Below are positions 52,005 to 60,915 of a stretch of 64,000 nucleotides of DNA, piece by piece. Under the pieces are notes generated by a model. The model saw only the letters and a list, made by a program, of their open reading frames with translations. It was not told the DNA's origin and made no database searches. Source of the DNA: Argonema galeatum A003/A1. Its GTDB lineage: Bacteria > Cyanobacteriota > Cyanobacteriia > Cyanobacteriales > Aerosakkonemataceae. The stretch spans positions 1-64,000 of the forward strand of contig NZ_JAIQZM010000025.1 of assembly GCF_023333595.1 (NCBI RefSeq), written 5' to 3'. The stretch's first letter is position 1. Each line of letters begins with the position of its first letter. Both the position numbers and the translations under genes were made by a program.

Positions 52005-52613
52005 ATGACTGCACAAGACAATCCCCAACCCGAAAACTCGCAAGAAAACTCTTTGATAGGCAGAAATTTTTGGGCTAAAATCATAGCTAAAGCCTGGGCA
52101 GACGAAGAATTTAAGCAACGTCTCCTTGAAAACCCCACTAGAGTTTTGGAAGAAGAGGGAATTGCGATCCCAGAAGGACTTGAAATACAGATAGAACCTA
52201 CTGATAATTCATTAGAATTTATTATACCGCCTGAAATTGAAGTTGAAACAAGACCGGGTGCTGAAGCGGTGAGGCTTATCCTACCGTTGCCAGAAAAAGC
52301 ACCTGAAGTTACAGAGACAAATATTTATGAAGTATATAAGCAACCAGATCCTCCTGAAGTAGTCGTTCAAAAAATCCGAGAATTAGTGACAAGGGTGCCA
52401 GTTGACACCGAACAGGCGCAGGAAGTCTTGAAACAAATTAAAGAAATAGCCAGCGGTCAATCTTGTACTATTGAAGAAGCATTGGCAAAAATAAAAGGTT
52501 TATTTGAGCTAGAAGCTGTTTCCCCCGAGGAAATCATTAATACCAGCATAGGGTTGGCAGCGAGGGCAGTAACAACAAACGGAACAACCTGTAATCCAAC
52601 CAAGGGAGACTGA
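52005..52613 (+). CDS. NHLP-type (nitrile-hydratase-leader) RiPP precursor
   Basis: 202 residues. The start RNFWAKIIAKAWADEEFKQR, then LLENPTRVLEEEGIAIPEG and the following LEFIIPP, is the nitrile-hydratase-alpha-like leader fold (NHLP family) used by many cyanobacterial and proteobacterial RiPPs. A second, shorter helical region follows. The C-terminus (GLAARAVTTNGTTCNPTKGD) is rich in Thr with one Cys and is the likely core peptide. The next gene, a SagB-type dehydrogenase, is 41 bases downstream. No YcaO cyclodehydratase is seen nearby, so the modification is undefined. Confidence 0.75.
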   Translation: MTAQDNPQPENSQENSLIGRNFWAKIIAKAWADEEFKQRLLENPTRVLEEEGIAIPEGLEIQIEPTDNSLEFIIPPEIEVETRPGAEAVRLILPLPEKAPEVTETNIYEVYKQPDPPEVVVQKIRELVTRVPVDTEQAQEVLKQIKEIASGQSCTIEEALAKIKGLFELEAVSPEEIINTSIGLAARAVTTNGTTCNPTKGD

Positions 52614-52654
52614 GTTTTATAGCGGTTATATTGCTTTTTTAGATCCTAAATAAA

Positions 52655-54073
52655 ATGTCACAATCTTTGATTCTTTCTTTAAAAAGAAACATTTTTCTGT
52701 TAGAACGATCGCCTGACGAAATAGATGTCCGTTCTCCTCTGGTTAATTTAACGTTCAAGCAACTTACACCCGGCTTACTGGCTGCACTAAAGACACTTGC
52801 TGCTGATGGCGCTACGGAGGAAGAGTTGAGTGACTTGGTGGTAAAAATTGATGGAGAAGCCGAACTTCCCAAGCTTTACTACTACTTGCAAAAATTCAGC
52901 GATCGATCTCTACTTTGCCATACCGTTGTTGCCGATGGAAGCCCTTTGGCAACTATTGTGCCTATCTCTCGCTATTATAAGTTCGATCTGAAAAAGATAG
53001 CTACAAACCAAAGCTATGTACTGTCCCGTTTTGCTTATTGCCGCAAATACAAAGAGCAAATGGTTTTAGAATCTCCCTTATCTTACGCACAAATAATTCT
53101 ACAGGATTCGAGAAGCACAGCAATAATTACCGAACTTGTAAAGCCTTCAAGCTGTGGTGAAATTAACCTAAAATTTCCCAATATATCAGAAAATGGCCTG
53201 CAAATGTTCTTTATCCTCTTGTTGAATGCCCAAGCTATTTCCGAAGTGAAAGAGCGGGGTAAAATCCAAGAAGAAGAAAATATAAAACTTGCCCAATGGA
53301 GCTTTCACGATCTTCTATTTCACGCCAGAAGCAGACTGGGAAGACATATTAGTTTTTATCGAGATAATTCAGGAATTTTGCTGGAAAATAAGCCTCCTTC
53401 CGTTGTGAAGGAAAAGATGTCGATCGATACAATAAATTTATATAAACCTAATATTGAAAAAATCAACGAGACAGATTATCCTTTTAGTTTAGTGTTGGAA
53501 GAAAGAAAAACTATTAGAAATTACGCAGATAAGCCAATAACAGATAAACAGCTAGGTGAATTTCTTTATCGATCGGCGCGAGTAAAAAGCATTAAAGAAA
53601 CAGAGTATGGGGAAAGAAGTAGCCGACCTTACCCAAGCGCCGGAGCAGATTACGAATTGGAAGTTTATGTCACTGTAAATAATTGCGAAAATATTTCTCC
53701 GGGTATTTACCATTACTGTCCCAAGGAACATCAACTTTGTAAGCTTGCCGAGAAAAATAGCAAAGTTGAAGCCCTTTTGCAAGGAGCGGGTGACGCAGTA
53801 AGAGAAAGTTGGGAATCTCTGCAAGTTTTAATTACAATTGCTGCTCGTTTTCAAAGAAGAAATTGGCAGTATGAAGCGATCGCCTACGCCACAACATTAA
53901 AGCACGTTGGTATTCTGTACCAAACATTTTATCTGGTAGCAACGGCGATGGATTTGGCTCCTTGCGCTCTTTCGTTTGGAGATTCCGATTTATTTGCAGC
54001 AGCAGTGGGGACAGATTACTACGCAGAAACTTCTGTAGGAGAATTCCTTTTGGGTAGTAAGTCAACGAATTAG
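52655..54073 (+). CDS. SagB-type nitroreductase-fold dehydrogenase
   Basis: 472 residues. The C-terminal 220 residues are the SagB dehydrogenase fold: EERKTIRNYADKPITDKQLG, the FMN-contacting SSRPYPSAGADYELEVYV, and ATTLKHVGILYQTFYLVATA with MDLAPCALSFGD. SagB oxidises azolines to azoles in thiazole/oxazole-modified microcins and related peptides. The N-terminal 250 residues are a helical region like the leader-binding parts of other McbC/SagB proteins, but not clearly assigned. The gene is paired with the NHLP precursor at 52005-52613. Confidence 0.85.
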   Translation: MSQSLILSLKRNIFLLERSPDEIDVRSPLVNLTFKQLTPGLLAALKTLAADGATEEELSDLVVKIDGEAELPKLYYYLQKFSDRSLLCHTVVADGSPLATIVPISRYYKFDLKKIATNQSYVLSRFAYCRKYKEQMVLESPLSYAQIILQDSRSTAIITELVKPSSCGEINLKFPNISENGLQMFFILLLNAQAISEVKERGKIQEEENIKLAQWSFHDLLFHARSRLGRHISFYRDNSGILLENKPPSVVKEKMSIDTINLYKPNIEKINETDYPFSLVLEERKTIRNYADKPITDKQLGEFLYRSARVKSIKETEYGERSSRPYPSAGADYELEVYVTVNNCENISPGIYHYCPKEHQLCKLAEKNSKVEALLQGAGDAVRESWESLQVLITIAARFQRRNWQYEAIAYATTLKHVGILYQTFYLVATAMDLAPCALSFGDSDLFAAAVGTDYYAETSVGEFLLGSKSTN

Positions 54074-54345
54074 CTTCAGCTTCGGTAAAATTGAGGTGCG
54101 ATCGGGCTTATGGTGGAGTACGGAGTGCGATCGACAGTAGCCGATAATTTATCTGTTAATATCCGCCCATCCGTGTAAAAGATCTGTCCTGTACTGGTGA
54201 GGAGAGGAGATGAACGCAATTCGTTCCGTAGTAGGATTTCCAAATGAACATTTTTGTAGGAACACGGCATCATACATAAGTTGGTATAGATGAAAATTTT
54301 AATTATGCCGTGTCCCTAGAGCATAGTTGACCCGAAAGAACCGTG
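54074..54345. repeat. gap with interspersed repeat copy 2
   Basis: Bases 54236-54345 repeat the element at 20536-20650: ACATTTTTGTAGGAACACGG, then CATCATA, and ATGAAAATTTTAATTATG with CCGTGTCCC. ACACGGCAT and ATGCCGTGT form an internal 9-bp inverted repeat. No gene seen. Confidence 0.65.
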
Positions 54346-54367
54346 CGATCGCCCTTCTTCAAACTAC

Positions 54368-54535
54368 TCAAACTTCCAACTTCTGTGCAGCATCCCGTTT
54401 ATCTTCCGTCCTCAGTCGCCATTTTTTTGTATTAGCCGTTGATATCTCACACATTTCTCTAGCTTTCTGTTCAAAAGCTTTAACCATTTCCAGAATTTCT
54501 AGCAGTTCTTTTTCATCAGATTTTTGTTCTGTCAT
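54368..54535 (-). CDS. 55-residue hypothetical protein, coupled to the gene upstream
   Basis: Start ATG at 54535, stop at 54368; the protein begins MTEQKSDEKELLEILEMVKA and ends RDAAQKLEV. It is highly charged and helical. Its start overlaps the stop of the 115-residue gene by ATGA, strong evidence for real translation. No family is recognised; it may be a helical partner of the upstream protein. Confidence 0.65.
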   Translation of the reverse strand: MTEQKSDEKELLEILEMVKAFEQKAREMCEISTANTKKWRLRTEDKRDAAQKLEV

Positions 54536-54879
54536 TGTAAGTTCTCCAAACGAGCTTTAATCCCCTTTACCATTATTTTCGTTTCCAACACTCGACCCAG
54601 TTCTATTGCCAAATCTTCTCCTGCTTCTTGAATTTGTTCATTTGTAGTCACCTTTCTTGAGAGATCTTCAATACGAGCCTCAATTTGCCTTCTTTGGGTA
54701 GCTACAAAAAATAAGGCTGTATTAAAAGACGCAAACATCTGAATAAGTAAGAAATTGTTGGGAAAACGCTCCAGCCTGACTCTGACTAAGTTAAGTCCCG
54801 CTGTTGCTTCCCGCTCGATTATATCTAACTCTTGGTTTAACCGCTCAATCAGAGCGTTCAGTTCTGATGGAATAGTCAT
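54532..54879 (-). CDS. 115-residue helical hypothetical protein
   Basis: The protein starts MTIPSELNALIERLNQELD and is helical throughout, with a hydrophobic stretch FLLIQMFASFNTALFFVATQ near residue 50 that could be a membrane-associated helix. It shows no known motif. It is coupled to the 55-residue gene by a four-base overlap. Both are divergent from the FGGY kinase gene and may share a promoter region of about 60 bases (54880-54938). Confidence 0.65.
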   Translation of the reverse strand: MTIPSELNALIERLNQELDIIEREATAGLNLVRVRLERFPNNFLLIQMFASFNTALFFVATQRRQIEARIEDLSRKVTTNEQIQEAGEDLAIELGRVLETKIMVKGIKARLENLQ

Positions 54880-54938
54880 GTATAATTTATACTATAAAAA
54901 CCTAGCATTTGTCTAGATAAATTACATATATTTACCTT

Positions 54939-56216
54939 ATGAACCTCTACCTGGGCATCGATTTTGGCACATCTGGCGCACGCGCCATAGTAATCAACTC
55001 GGCAGGACTTATCCAATCTGAAACACAATATCCATTTCAGAATTCAGCCAATTTAGCCCAACTTTGGCAACAAGCTTTATTCTCTCTTATCCAGCAAATT
55101 AACCCAGAATTACGACAAGAAATAAAAGCAATTTGCATTAACGGCACTTCCTCCACCGTTATGCTATGCGATATCGCTGGAAACCCAATCGATGAACCGA
55201 TTTTATATAACGATGCACGGGGTGTGGAAGTGCTGGATAAAGTCAGGGAAATTGCACCACAAAACCATACTGTAATTAGCGCTACTTCTTCATTAGCTAA
55301 ACTTTTAAGGTGGCAAGAAAAGATCTCCCATAGCCCCCCTTATCAAGGGGGGGATAAGAGAAAAGTTTATTTTTTGCATCAAGCAGATTGGTTGGCATTT
55401 CTGTTGCATGGAAAATTGGGAATCAGCGATTATCATAATGCTTTGAAACTCGGTTACGATGTGGAGCAACTTTGCTATCCTAAATGGCTAGAAAATTTAG
55501 AAATAGCAATTAAATTGCCCAAAGTTATCGTACCCGGTAATCCTATCTCGGAAGTAACATCTGAAATAGCTAATAATCTCGGTTTAAGGCGAGATTGCGT
55601 AGTTTGTGCTGGCACAACTGATAGTATTGCTGCCTTTCTCGCTAGCGGTGCGACATTTCCCGGTGAAGCAAGTACATCGTTGGGTTCTACTTTAGTAATA
55701 AAACTTTTGAGTAGCACTCGCGTAGATGATGCGCGATATGGAATTTATAGTCACAGATTGGGAGATTTATGGTTAGTTGGTGGTGCTTCTAATACTGGTG
55801 GTGCCGTGTTGCGAGAATTTTTTACCGATCCTGAATTAGAAAATCTCAGCCACGAGATAGATGCAGAAAAAGAAAATTTACTTGATTATTATCCATTATT
55901 GAAAGCAGGCGATCGCTTCCCCATCAACGATCCCAATTTGCCGCCGCGACTGGAACCTCGCCCCGAAAACCCAGTGGAATTTCTGCACGGTTTGCTGGAA
56001 AGTATCGCTCGCATTGAAGCACGGGGTTATCAGTTATTGCAACAATTGGGTGCAACTCCCTTGACCCGCGTTTACACTGCTGGCGGTGGTGCGAAAAATC
56101 CCACTTGGACAAAGATTCGCAGGCGTTATTTGAAAGTATCTATTTTAGAACCGACGCACAGAGAAGCGGCGTATGGTAGCGCCCTTTTAGCGATGCGGGG
56201 ACTCAACGCAAATTAG
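54939..56216 (+). CDS. FGGY-family carbohydrate kinase
   Basis: 425 residues. The ATP-binding start is YLGIDFGTSGARAIVIN; a second FGGY signature is VYTAGGGAKNPTWTKIR, and CAGTTDSIAAFLASGA lies between. It resembles the D-ribulose/xylulose kinase branch found in cyanobacteria and plants; the exact sugar is uncertain. A short block near residue 130 (KISHSPPYQGGDKRKV) comes from the common repeat CCCCCCTTATCAAGGGGGG at about 55332-55352. It does not break the frame. Confidence 0.87.
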   Translation: MNLYLGIDFGTSGARAIVINSAGLIQSETQYPFQNSANLAQLWQQALFSLIQQINPELRQEIKAICINGTSSTVMLCDIAGNPIDEPILYNDARGVEVLDKVREIAPQNHTVISATSSLAKLLRWQEKISHSPPYQGGDKRKVYFLHQADWLAFLLHGKLGISDYHNALKLGYDVEQLCYPKWLENLEIAIKLPKVIVPGNPISEVTSEIANNLGLRRDCVVCAGTTDSIAAFLASGATFPGEASTSLGSTLVIKLLSSTRVDDARYGIYSHRLGDLWLVGGASNTGGAVLREFFTDPELENLSHEIDAEKENLLDYYPLLKAGDRFPINDPNLPPRLEPRPENPVEFLHGLLESIARIEARGYQLLQQLGATPLTRVYTAGGGAKNPTWTKIRRRYLKVSILEPTHREAAYGSALLAMRGLNAN

Positions 56217-56221
56217 TTGGG

Positions 56222-58585
56222 TTACTGTACTCGTTGCAGCTTGGCAATTTTTGGATCGATAATTTTTCGCCCAACACCGGGAAAATGAACAGCTACAGTC
56301 ATTTTTTCTCCGGAACCCAAAATATGGGTGATTTCGCCAATACCGAAAGATTTGTGAAGGATGCGATCGCCTATTTTCCAATCTTGGCTCTGATTGGGCG
56401 AAACGCCAACACTTTCATCTTGAGATTTCTGTCGCTGCGACTTTCCAGCTACACCCGCGCCACCGCTGCGAATCGTCGCCCCTACCTTGCTACTCACTAA
56501 ATCTTGAGGCAATTCTTCGAGAAACTGCGATTTAATAGCCGGTTCGCGAGAACCCCACAAACGTCGTTCCAGCGCATGAGAAAGATACAATCTCTCCTGG
56601 GCGCGAGTGATGCCAACATAACACAAACGCCGCTCCTCTTCCAATGTAACTGGATCGTCCAAACTGCGAATGTGAGGTAACAATCCCTGCTCCATCCCCA
56701 CCAAAAATACGACCGGAAATTCCAGTCCTTTGGCGGCGTGCAACGTCAGCAAGGAAACTGCTTTTTGTCCTTCTTTCAAGTTATCTAAATCTGAAGATAA
56801 AGAAGCATTGGCCAAGAAAATTCCCAAACTTGCTTCATCATTTTCTTCTTCAAATTGCACCACGGCGTTAAACAATTCAAATACGTTTTGCAGTCGATCC
56901 TGGGCTTCATCAGTGCCTTGCTTTTTCAAATCATCAATGTAACCAGAATCTTCCATAATTCCCCGAACAATTTGAGACGCCGGGAGTGGATCGACTTGTT
57001 GCTGCCATTTACCAATCAGCTGCACAAAGCTGTTAATTGATTTGGCTGCACGTCCTGCCAATGTATTTACTGATGTCTCATCGCTCAGTATTTCCCACAA
57101 GGGGACGCCCAATTGTTGGGCTGCATTAATCAGGGAATCTACCGTAGCTTTACCTATACCGCGTCGGGGGGTATTAATTACTCGCACCAAACTAACTGTA
57201 TCGGATGGATTGACAAGTAACCGCAGATATGCAAGCGAATCTTTAATTTCTTTGCGATCGTAGAACTTCAAACCGCCAACCATTGTGTAGGGAATACCCC
57301 AGCGCAGCAAGGCGTCTTCAAACGGTCGAGATTGGGCATTTGTGCGGTAAAGAATCGCAAAACTACCTAAGTCAAATTCTTTTTCCTGGCGTTCCAGTTG
57401 GCGAAGTTGCTGCACTGTAAAATCAGCTTCATCGAGTTCGTTATCAGCACGATGGAGGTAAATCGGTTCTCCTTCTCCTCTTGTAGCACGCAGAATTTTA
57501 TCAATGCGTTGGGTGTTATTTTGAATTAGCTGATTTGCCGCTTGCAGAATGTTTTCTCTGGAACGGTAATTTTCCTCAAGCTTCACCATTGTCCGCGTGT
57601 CGTCATCTGGCAATCCGTCGCCAAAGTCCTCCTGAAATCCCAGCAAAATCTTGTAATCTGCCATTCGGAAGGAATAAATTGCTTGATCGACATCGCCAAC
57701 GACAAATACAGAGCGATTTTGCCAATTATCAAATTTTTTTGGACTTTCCCCGTTAGTGGCTAAGAGCCGAATCAGGTCGTATTGAATGCGGTTAGTATCC
57801 TGATATTCATCTACCAAAATATGTTGAAATCGTCGATGCCAATAGCCCAGAACAGATTCGTTCTGTTCAAAAAGTTGGACTGGAACTAAGATGAGATCGT
57901 CGAAATCGAGGCCGTTATTTTCTGCTAGTTTATCCTGGTAAATGCTATAAACTTGTGCTATTACTCTACCGCGAAAGTTCGGCTGTTCTCGCTCAAACTC
58001 TTGGGGCGATAAGCCTTGATTTTTGGCGTTGCTGATGGCGTAGCGGACGGAACTGGGGTCAAATTTCTTATCGTCCAGGTTTAGCTGTTTGGTGACAATT
58101 TCTTTAATCAGGCTTTTGACATCGGATTCGTCAAAGATGGAAAAGTTGCGATTCCACTTGCGTCCTTTTTCGTCTTGATATTTCTCGATATCATATCTGA
58201 GGATACGAGCGCAAAGGCTATGAAAAGTGCCTACCCACAAAGGTTTGATGCGAGTTTTGTAGACTTGCGATCGCAACCTCGTCTGTTCCTCACCTGAAAG
58301 TGACTCAAACGACTTCCCTGTCTCCTTTTGCGCCATCTGAGCCGCAAAAAGCTTTTCAATCCGCTCTTTCATCTCCCGCGCCGCCTTATTGGTAAAAGTA
58401 ACAGCCAGGATATGTTCTGGATCGACTTTATGCTTCACAATAAGATTGGCGACTCGATAAGTCAGCGCCCGCGTTTTGCCGGAACCCGCCCCAGCAACGA
58501 CAAGCAAGGGGCCGCAAAAATGTTCGACAGCGCGACGTTGGCTGGCGTTGAGGTGGCTGAGAAAGTCGGTGGTTGCTGTAGTCAT
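56222..58585 (-). CDS. pcrA: ATP-dependent DNA helicase PcrA/UvrD type
   Basis: 787 residues. Superfamily 1A helicase motifs are in order: Walker A VAGAGSGKTRALTYRVANLI, motif Ia FTNKAAREMKERI, Walker B ILVDEYQDTNRIQYD, motif III VGDVDQAIYSFRMAD, motif IV region, motif V LTLHAAKGLEFPVVF and motif VI YVGITRAQERLYLSHA. PcrA unwinds DNA in replication, repair and plasmid rolling-circle replication. The C-terminal tail (DWKIGDRILHKSFGIGEITH) is the Tudor-like domain that binds RNA polymerase in other bacteria. Confidence 0.95.
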   Translation of the reverse strand: MTTATTDFLSHLNASQRRAVEHFCGPLLVVAGAGSGKTRALTYRVANLIVKHKVDPEHILAVTFTNKAAREMKERIEKLFAAQMAQKETGKSFESLSGEEQTRLRSQVYKTRIKPLWVGTFHSLCARILRYDIEKYQDEKGRKWNRNFSIFDESDVKSLIKEIVTKQLNLDDKKFDPSSVRYAISNAKNQGLSPQEFEREQPNFRGRVIAQVYSIYQDKLAENNGLDFDDLILVPVQLFEQNESVLGYWHRRFQHILVDEYQDTNRIQYDLIRLLATNGESPKKFDNWQNRSVFVVGDVDQAIYSFRMADYKILLGFQEDFGDGLPDDDTRTMVKLEENYRSRENILQAANQLIQNNTQRIDKILRATRGEGEPIYLHRADNELDEADFTVQQLRQLERQEKEFDLGSFAILYRTNAQSRPFEDALLRWGIPYTMVGGLKFYDRKEIKDSLAYLRLLVNPSDTVSLVRVINTPRRGIGKATVDSLINAAQQLGVPLWEILSDETSVNTLAGRAAKSINSFVQLIGKWQQQVDPLPASQIVRGIMEDSGYIDDLKKQGTDEAQDRLQNVFELFNAVVQFEEENDEASLGIFLANASLSSDLDNLKEGQKAVSLLTLHAAKGLEFPVVFLVGMEQGLLPHIRSLDDPVTLEEERRLCYVGITRAQERLYLSHALERRLWGSREPAIKSQFLEELPQDLVSSKVGATIRSGGAGVAGKSQRQKSQDESVGVSPNQSQDWKIGDRILHKSFGIGEITHILGSGEKMTVAVHFPGVGRKIIDPKIAKLQRVQ

Positions 58586-58919
58586 GGTTAAGATGAGTTC
58601 TAGGCGATCGCGTCTGTGCAGGAGAGAGGCGCTATTAGCAAGACTATCACGTTACGCATTTGATTTTTCACCATAGATGTAGGGGCAATTCATGAATTGC
58701 CCCTACATCTATGGTGAAAAGTGCCAACAAAAGTGTAATATCGTGTTCGGTTGCATCGTTAGTGCATGAGTGCGATCGTTAAATTGTCTGTTGTTATCGT
58801 TGGTTAAATTTTACCGCAGATGAAGACTCTGGAACGCAGATAAACGCAGATAAGAATAATCACAAGATTTTTTAAGGTAATCGATGCTACCGGACATGAT
58901 ATAACTCATTCCTCAAAAC
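58586..58919. repeat. gap with 56-bp palindrome and dispersed repeat copy 3
   Basis: Bases 58665-58692 and 58693-58720 are perfect reverse complements; the central 30 bp equals those at 12546-12595 and 23201-23230. Bases 58752-58905 are an inverted copy of the dispersed element of 16778-16910 (GGTTAAATTTTACC, GATGCTACCGGACATGATAT). No gene is present. Confidence 0.8.
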
Positions 58920-60710
58920 TCAAACTGGTAGGCGGACAGTAAAAGTACACCCCTGTCCAACCTTACTCGCTACAAAAATTTCACCGCCCATCATCTCGCA
59001 GAAATGGCGGCTAATTGCCAACCCCAGTCCCGTACCGCCATACTTTTTAGTAGTCGAAGCATCCCCTTGCGTAAATGGTTGAAACAACTGCTGCTGTTGC
59101 TCGTAGGATATGCCAATGCCTGTGTCTTGAACGCGAAAACAAATGCACTCCGACAATTTTGGAGTTTGGATTTTGGATTTTGGATTATAAAACAAGAAAG
59201 AAGAATTCTCTTTGTCGTCTTCTTTTGTATTCTCTATTGCCAAATCGTTTGACTCGCGGGTAACCGCCAACGTCACTTTACCGTGTGTAGTAAACTTGGC
59301 AGCGTTGCTCAGCAGATTGAATAATATCTGCTGCACTTTAGTTCGATCGGCATAAATGGTACCAAGCTGTTCGTCGCAATTCACCTCTAAAACGTTTACA
59401 TTCTTATGCACCAATGGCTTCGCTATAGTGACAACGTTATTAATTAGTGCGGTGATATCAAATGTCTCCGGGTAGAAAGTCATTTTACCCGCTTCAATCT
59501 TTGATAAGTCGAGGATGTCGTTGATCAGTGCCAACAGATGTTTGCCAGAAGCGTTGATTGTCTGGAGGTCGTCGATAAATTCCTCCTCCCCTACATTTAG
59601 ATCTTGGGCGTCCTCTTGGAGAAGTTGACTCAAACCAATGATGGCATTTAACGGTGTACGCAGTTCGTGGCTCATATTCGCCACAAACTGGCTCTTAGCA
59701 TTGCTAGAAGCTTCAGCTAATTCTTTAGCTTGTTCCAGTTCTTTGGTACGCTCGGATACTCGCTGGATGAGATGATTGAGAGATGTAGCTAATGACCCAA
59801 TTTCATCTTCCGTTGTGACAGGAACCCGCAAATCGAAATTAGACTCCCTCGCTACTTGCTCGGCTACCTGAGTTAAACTTACGACAGGCTTAGCGATCGC
59901 ACGACTTCTACGCAAGGCCACAATTGAAGCGATCGTCACCGACAGCAACATACTCAAAATAATAATTTGTTTCTCCAGTCCCTGTGCATCCTCCATCGCC
60001 ACTTCCCCTTGCCGCTCTTGATTGTGAGCGGTTTGAAGGATGTTGGTCAATTTCCCGCCGAGTAGCTCCAAGCTCGTCGCTTCCTTTCCAACAACGATCG
60101 TTTGTAGCTGCTGCTGTGCTGACTTAAGCGCCTCCGGTCTCAATTGTAATAAATCGATTCGCTGCAAAATTGACTCAGTAGTTTGTGCGTAGGATTCTAA
60201 ATTAGCCGCATAAGCTTGCAACAAAGTTTTGAAAGTAGTGGGATTTGCTGCTAACCACGCGGGTTTGCTTTCTATATATCGTTCAATCTCAAGGCGCAAC
60301 TTCTTAGCCTTAGCAATACTGTCGTGAAAACGCGCTTTTTCTGTTTGCAGCCGTCCCGAATCTTCCATTACATAAGCTATCCGCGAAGCCTGCAATTGCG
60401 CCGTTACTACCGCCTCCTTGAAATCGCTCAAAAGTTGCGATTGCACGTGAGCATCAGCTAGTTGCTCTACTCCTTGTCCCTGGTAATAGTCCGCAATTAC
60501 CAGTCCAGTACATGAGCCAAAAAAAGCAATGCCAATTGCCACGAAATACCCGTAACCAATTTTTTGACGGATGCGCCAGCCACCGACTTTCGATTTCCAA
60601 GTTGAAGGAAATTCAAGAGTTGGTAACTCTATAGAGGGATGAGAAATTAAATTTTTTTTTCTATCCGCACTGCCGTCAGAAGCGGTTAGCTCTTGAGGTT
60701 GCGCCAGCAT
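58920..60710 (-). CDS. membrane sensor histidine kinase with HAMP domain
   Basis: 596 residues. A membrane helix at about 55-75 is followed by a helical sensor region (about 80-235), a second membrane helix near 245-265, and a HAMP domain ([20 protein letters not shown]). The HisKA motif is [16 protein letters not shown] with the phosphorylated His. HATPase_c boxes are present: [16 protein letters not shown], and [13 protein letters not shown] short block [10 protein letters not shown] near residue 505 is encoded by GGATTTT repeats (about 59160-59185). There is no PAS or receiver domain. The partner regulator is unlinked. Confidence 0.9.
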   Translation of the reverse strand: MLAQPQELTASDGSADRKKNLISHPSIELPTLEFPSTWKSKVGGWRIRQKIGYGYFVAIGIAFFGSCTGLVIADYYQGQGVEQLADAHVQSQLLSDFKEAVVTAQLQASRIAYVMEDSGRLQTEKARFHDSIAKAKKLRLEIERYIESKPAWLAANPTTFKTLLQAYAANLESYAQTTESILQRIDLLQLRPEALKSAQQQLQTIVVGKEATSLELLGGKLTNILQTAHNQERQGEVAMEDAQGLEKQIIILSMLLSVTIASIVALRRSRAIAKPVVSLTQVAEQVARESNFDLRVPVTTEDEIGSLATSLNHLIQRVSERTKELEQAKELAEASSNAKSQFVANMSHELRTPLNAIIGLSQLLQEDAQDLNVGEEEFIDDLQTINASGKHLLALINDILDLSKIEAGKMTFYPETFDITALINNVVTIAKPLVHKNVNVLEVNCDEQLGTIYADRTKVQQILFNLLSNAAKFTTHGKVTLAVTRESNDLAIENTKEDDKENSSFLFYNPKSKIQTPKLSECICFRVQDTGIGISYEQQQQLFQPFTQGDASTTKKYGGTGLGLAISRHFCEMMGGEIFVASKVGQGCTFTVRLPV

Positions 60711-60915
60711 AAACTTATACCCTCCCCCTATCGGTGCGATGCGTCACCCTAGCCAATAAAATCACATCAAGTGCTAATTAAAATCTAACCCCAAGCGTTA
60801 GCTATTCACAGCACCTAAAGATTAATATTTTATTATTATGCCTTGACTGTGAATCCCCCTACGGGGTGATTAGAGCAATTAAACTCGAACCTGCTCGTGA
60901 AGCCCACAGTGCTGG
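60711..60915. other. intergenic region between two histidine kinase genes
   Basis: About 200 bases, AT-rich on the left. It should contain the promoter of the kinase at 58920-60710. No hairpin or ORF stands out. Confidence 0.4.
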
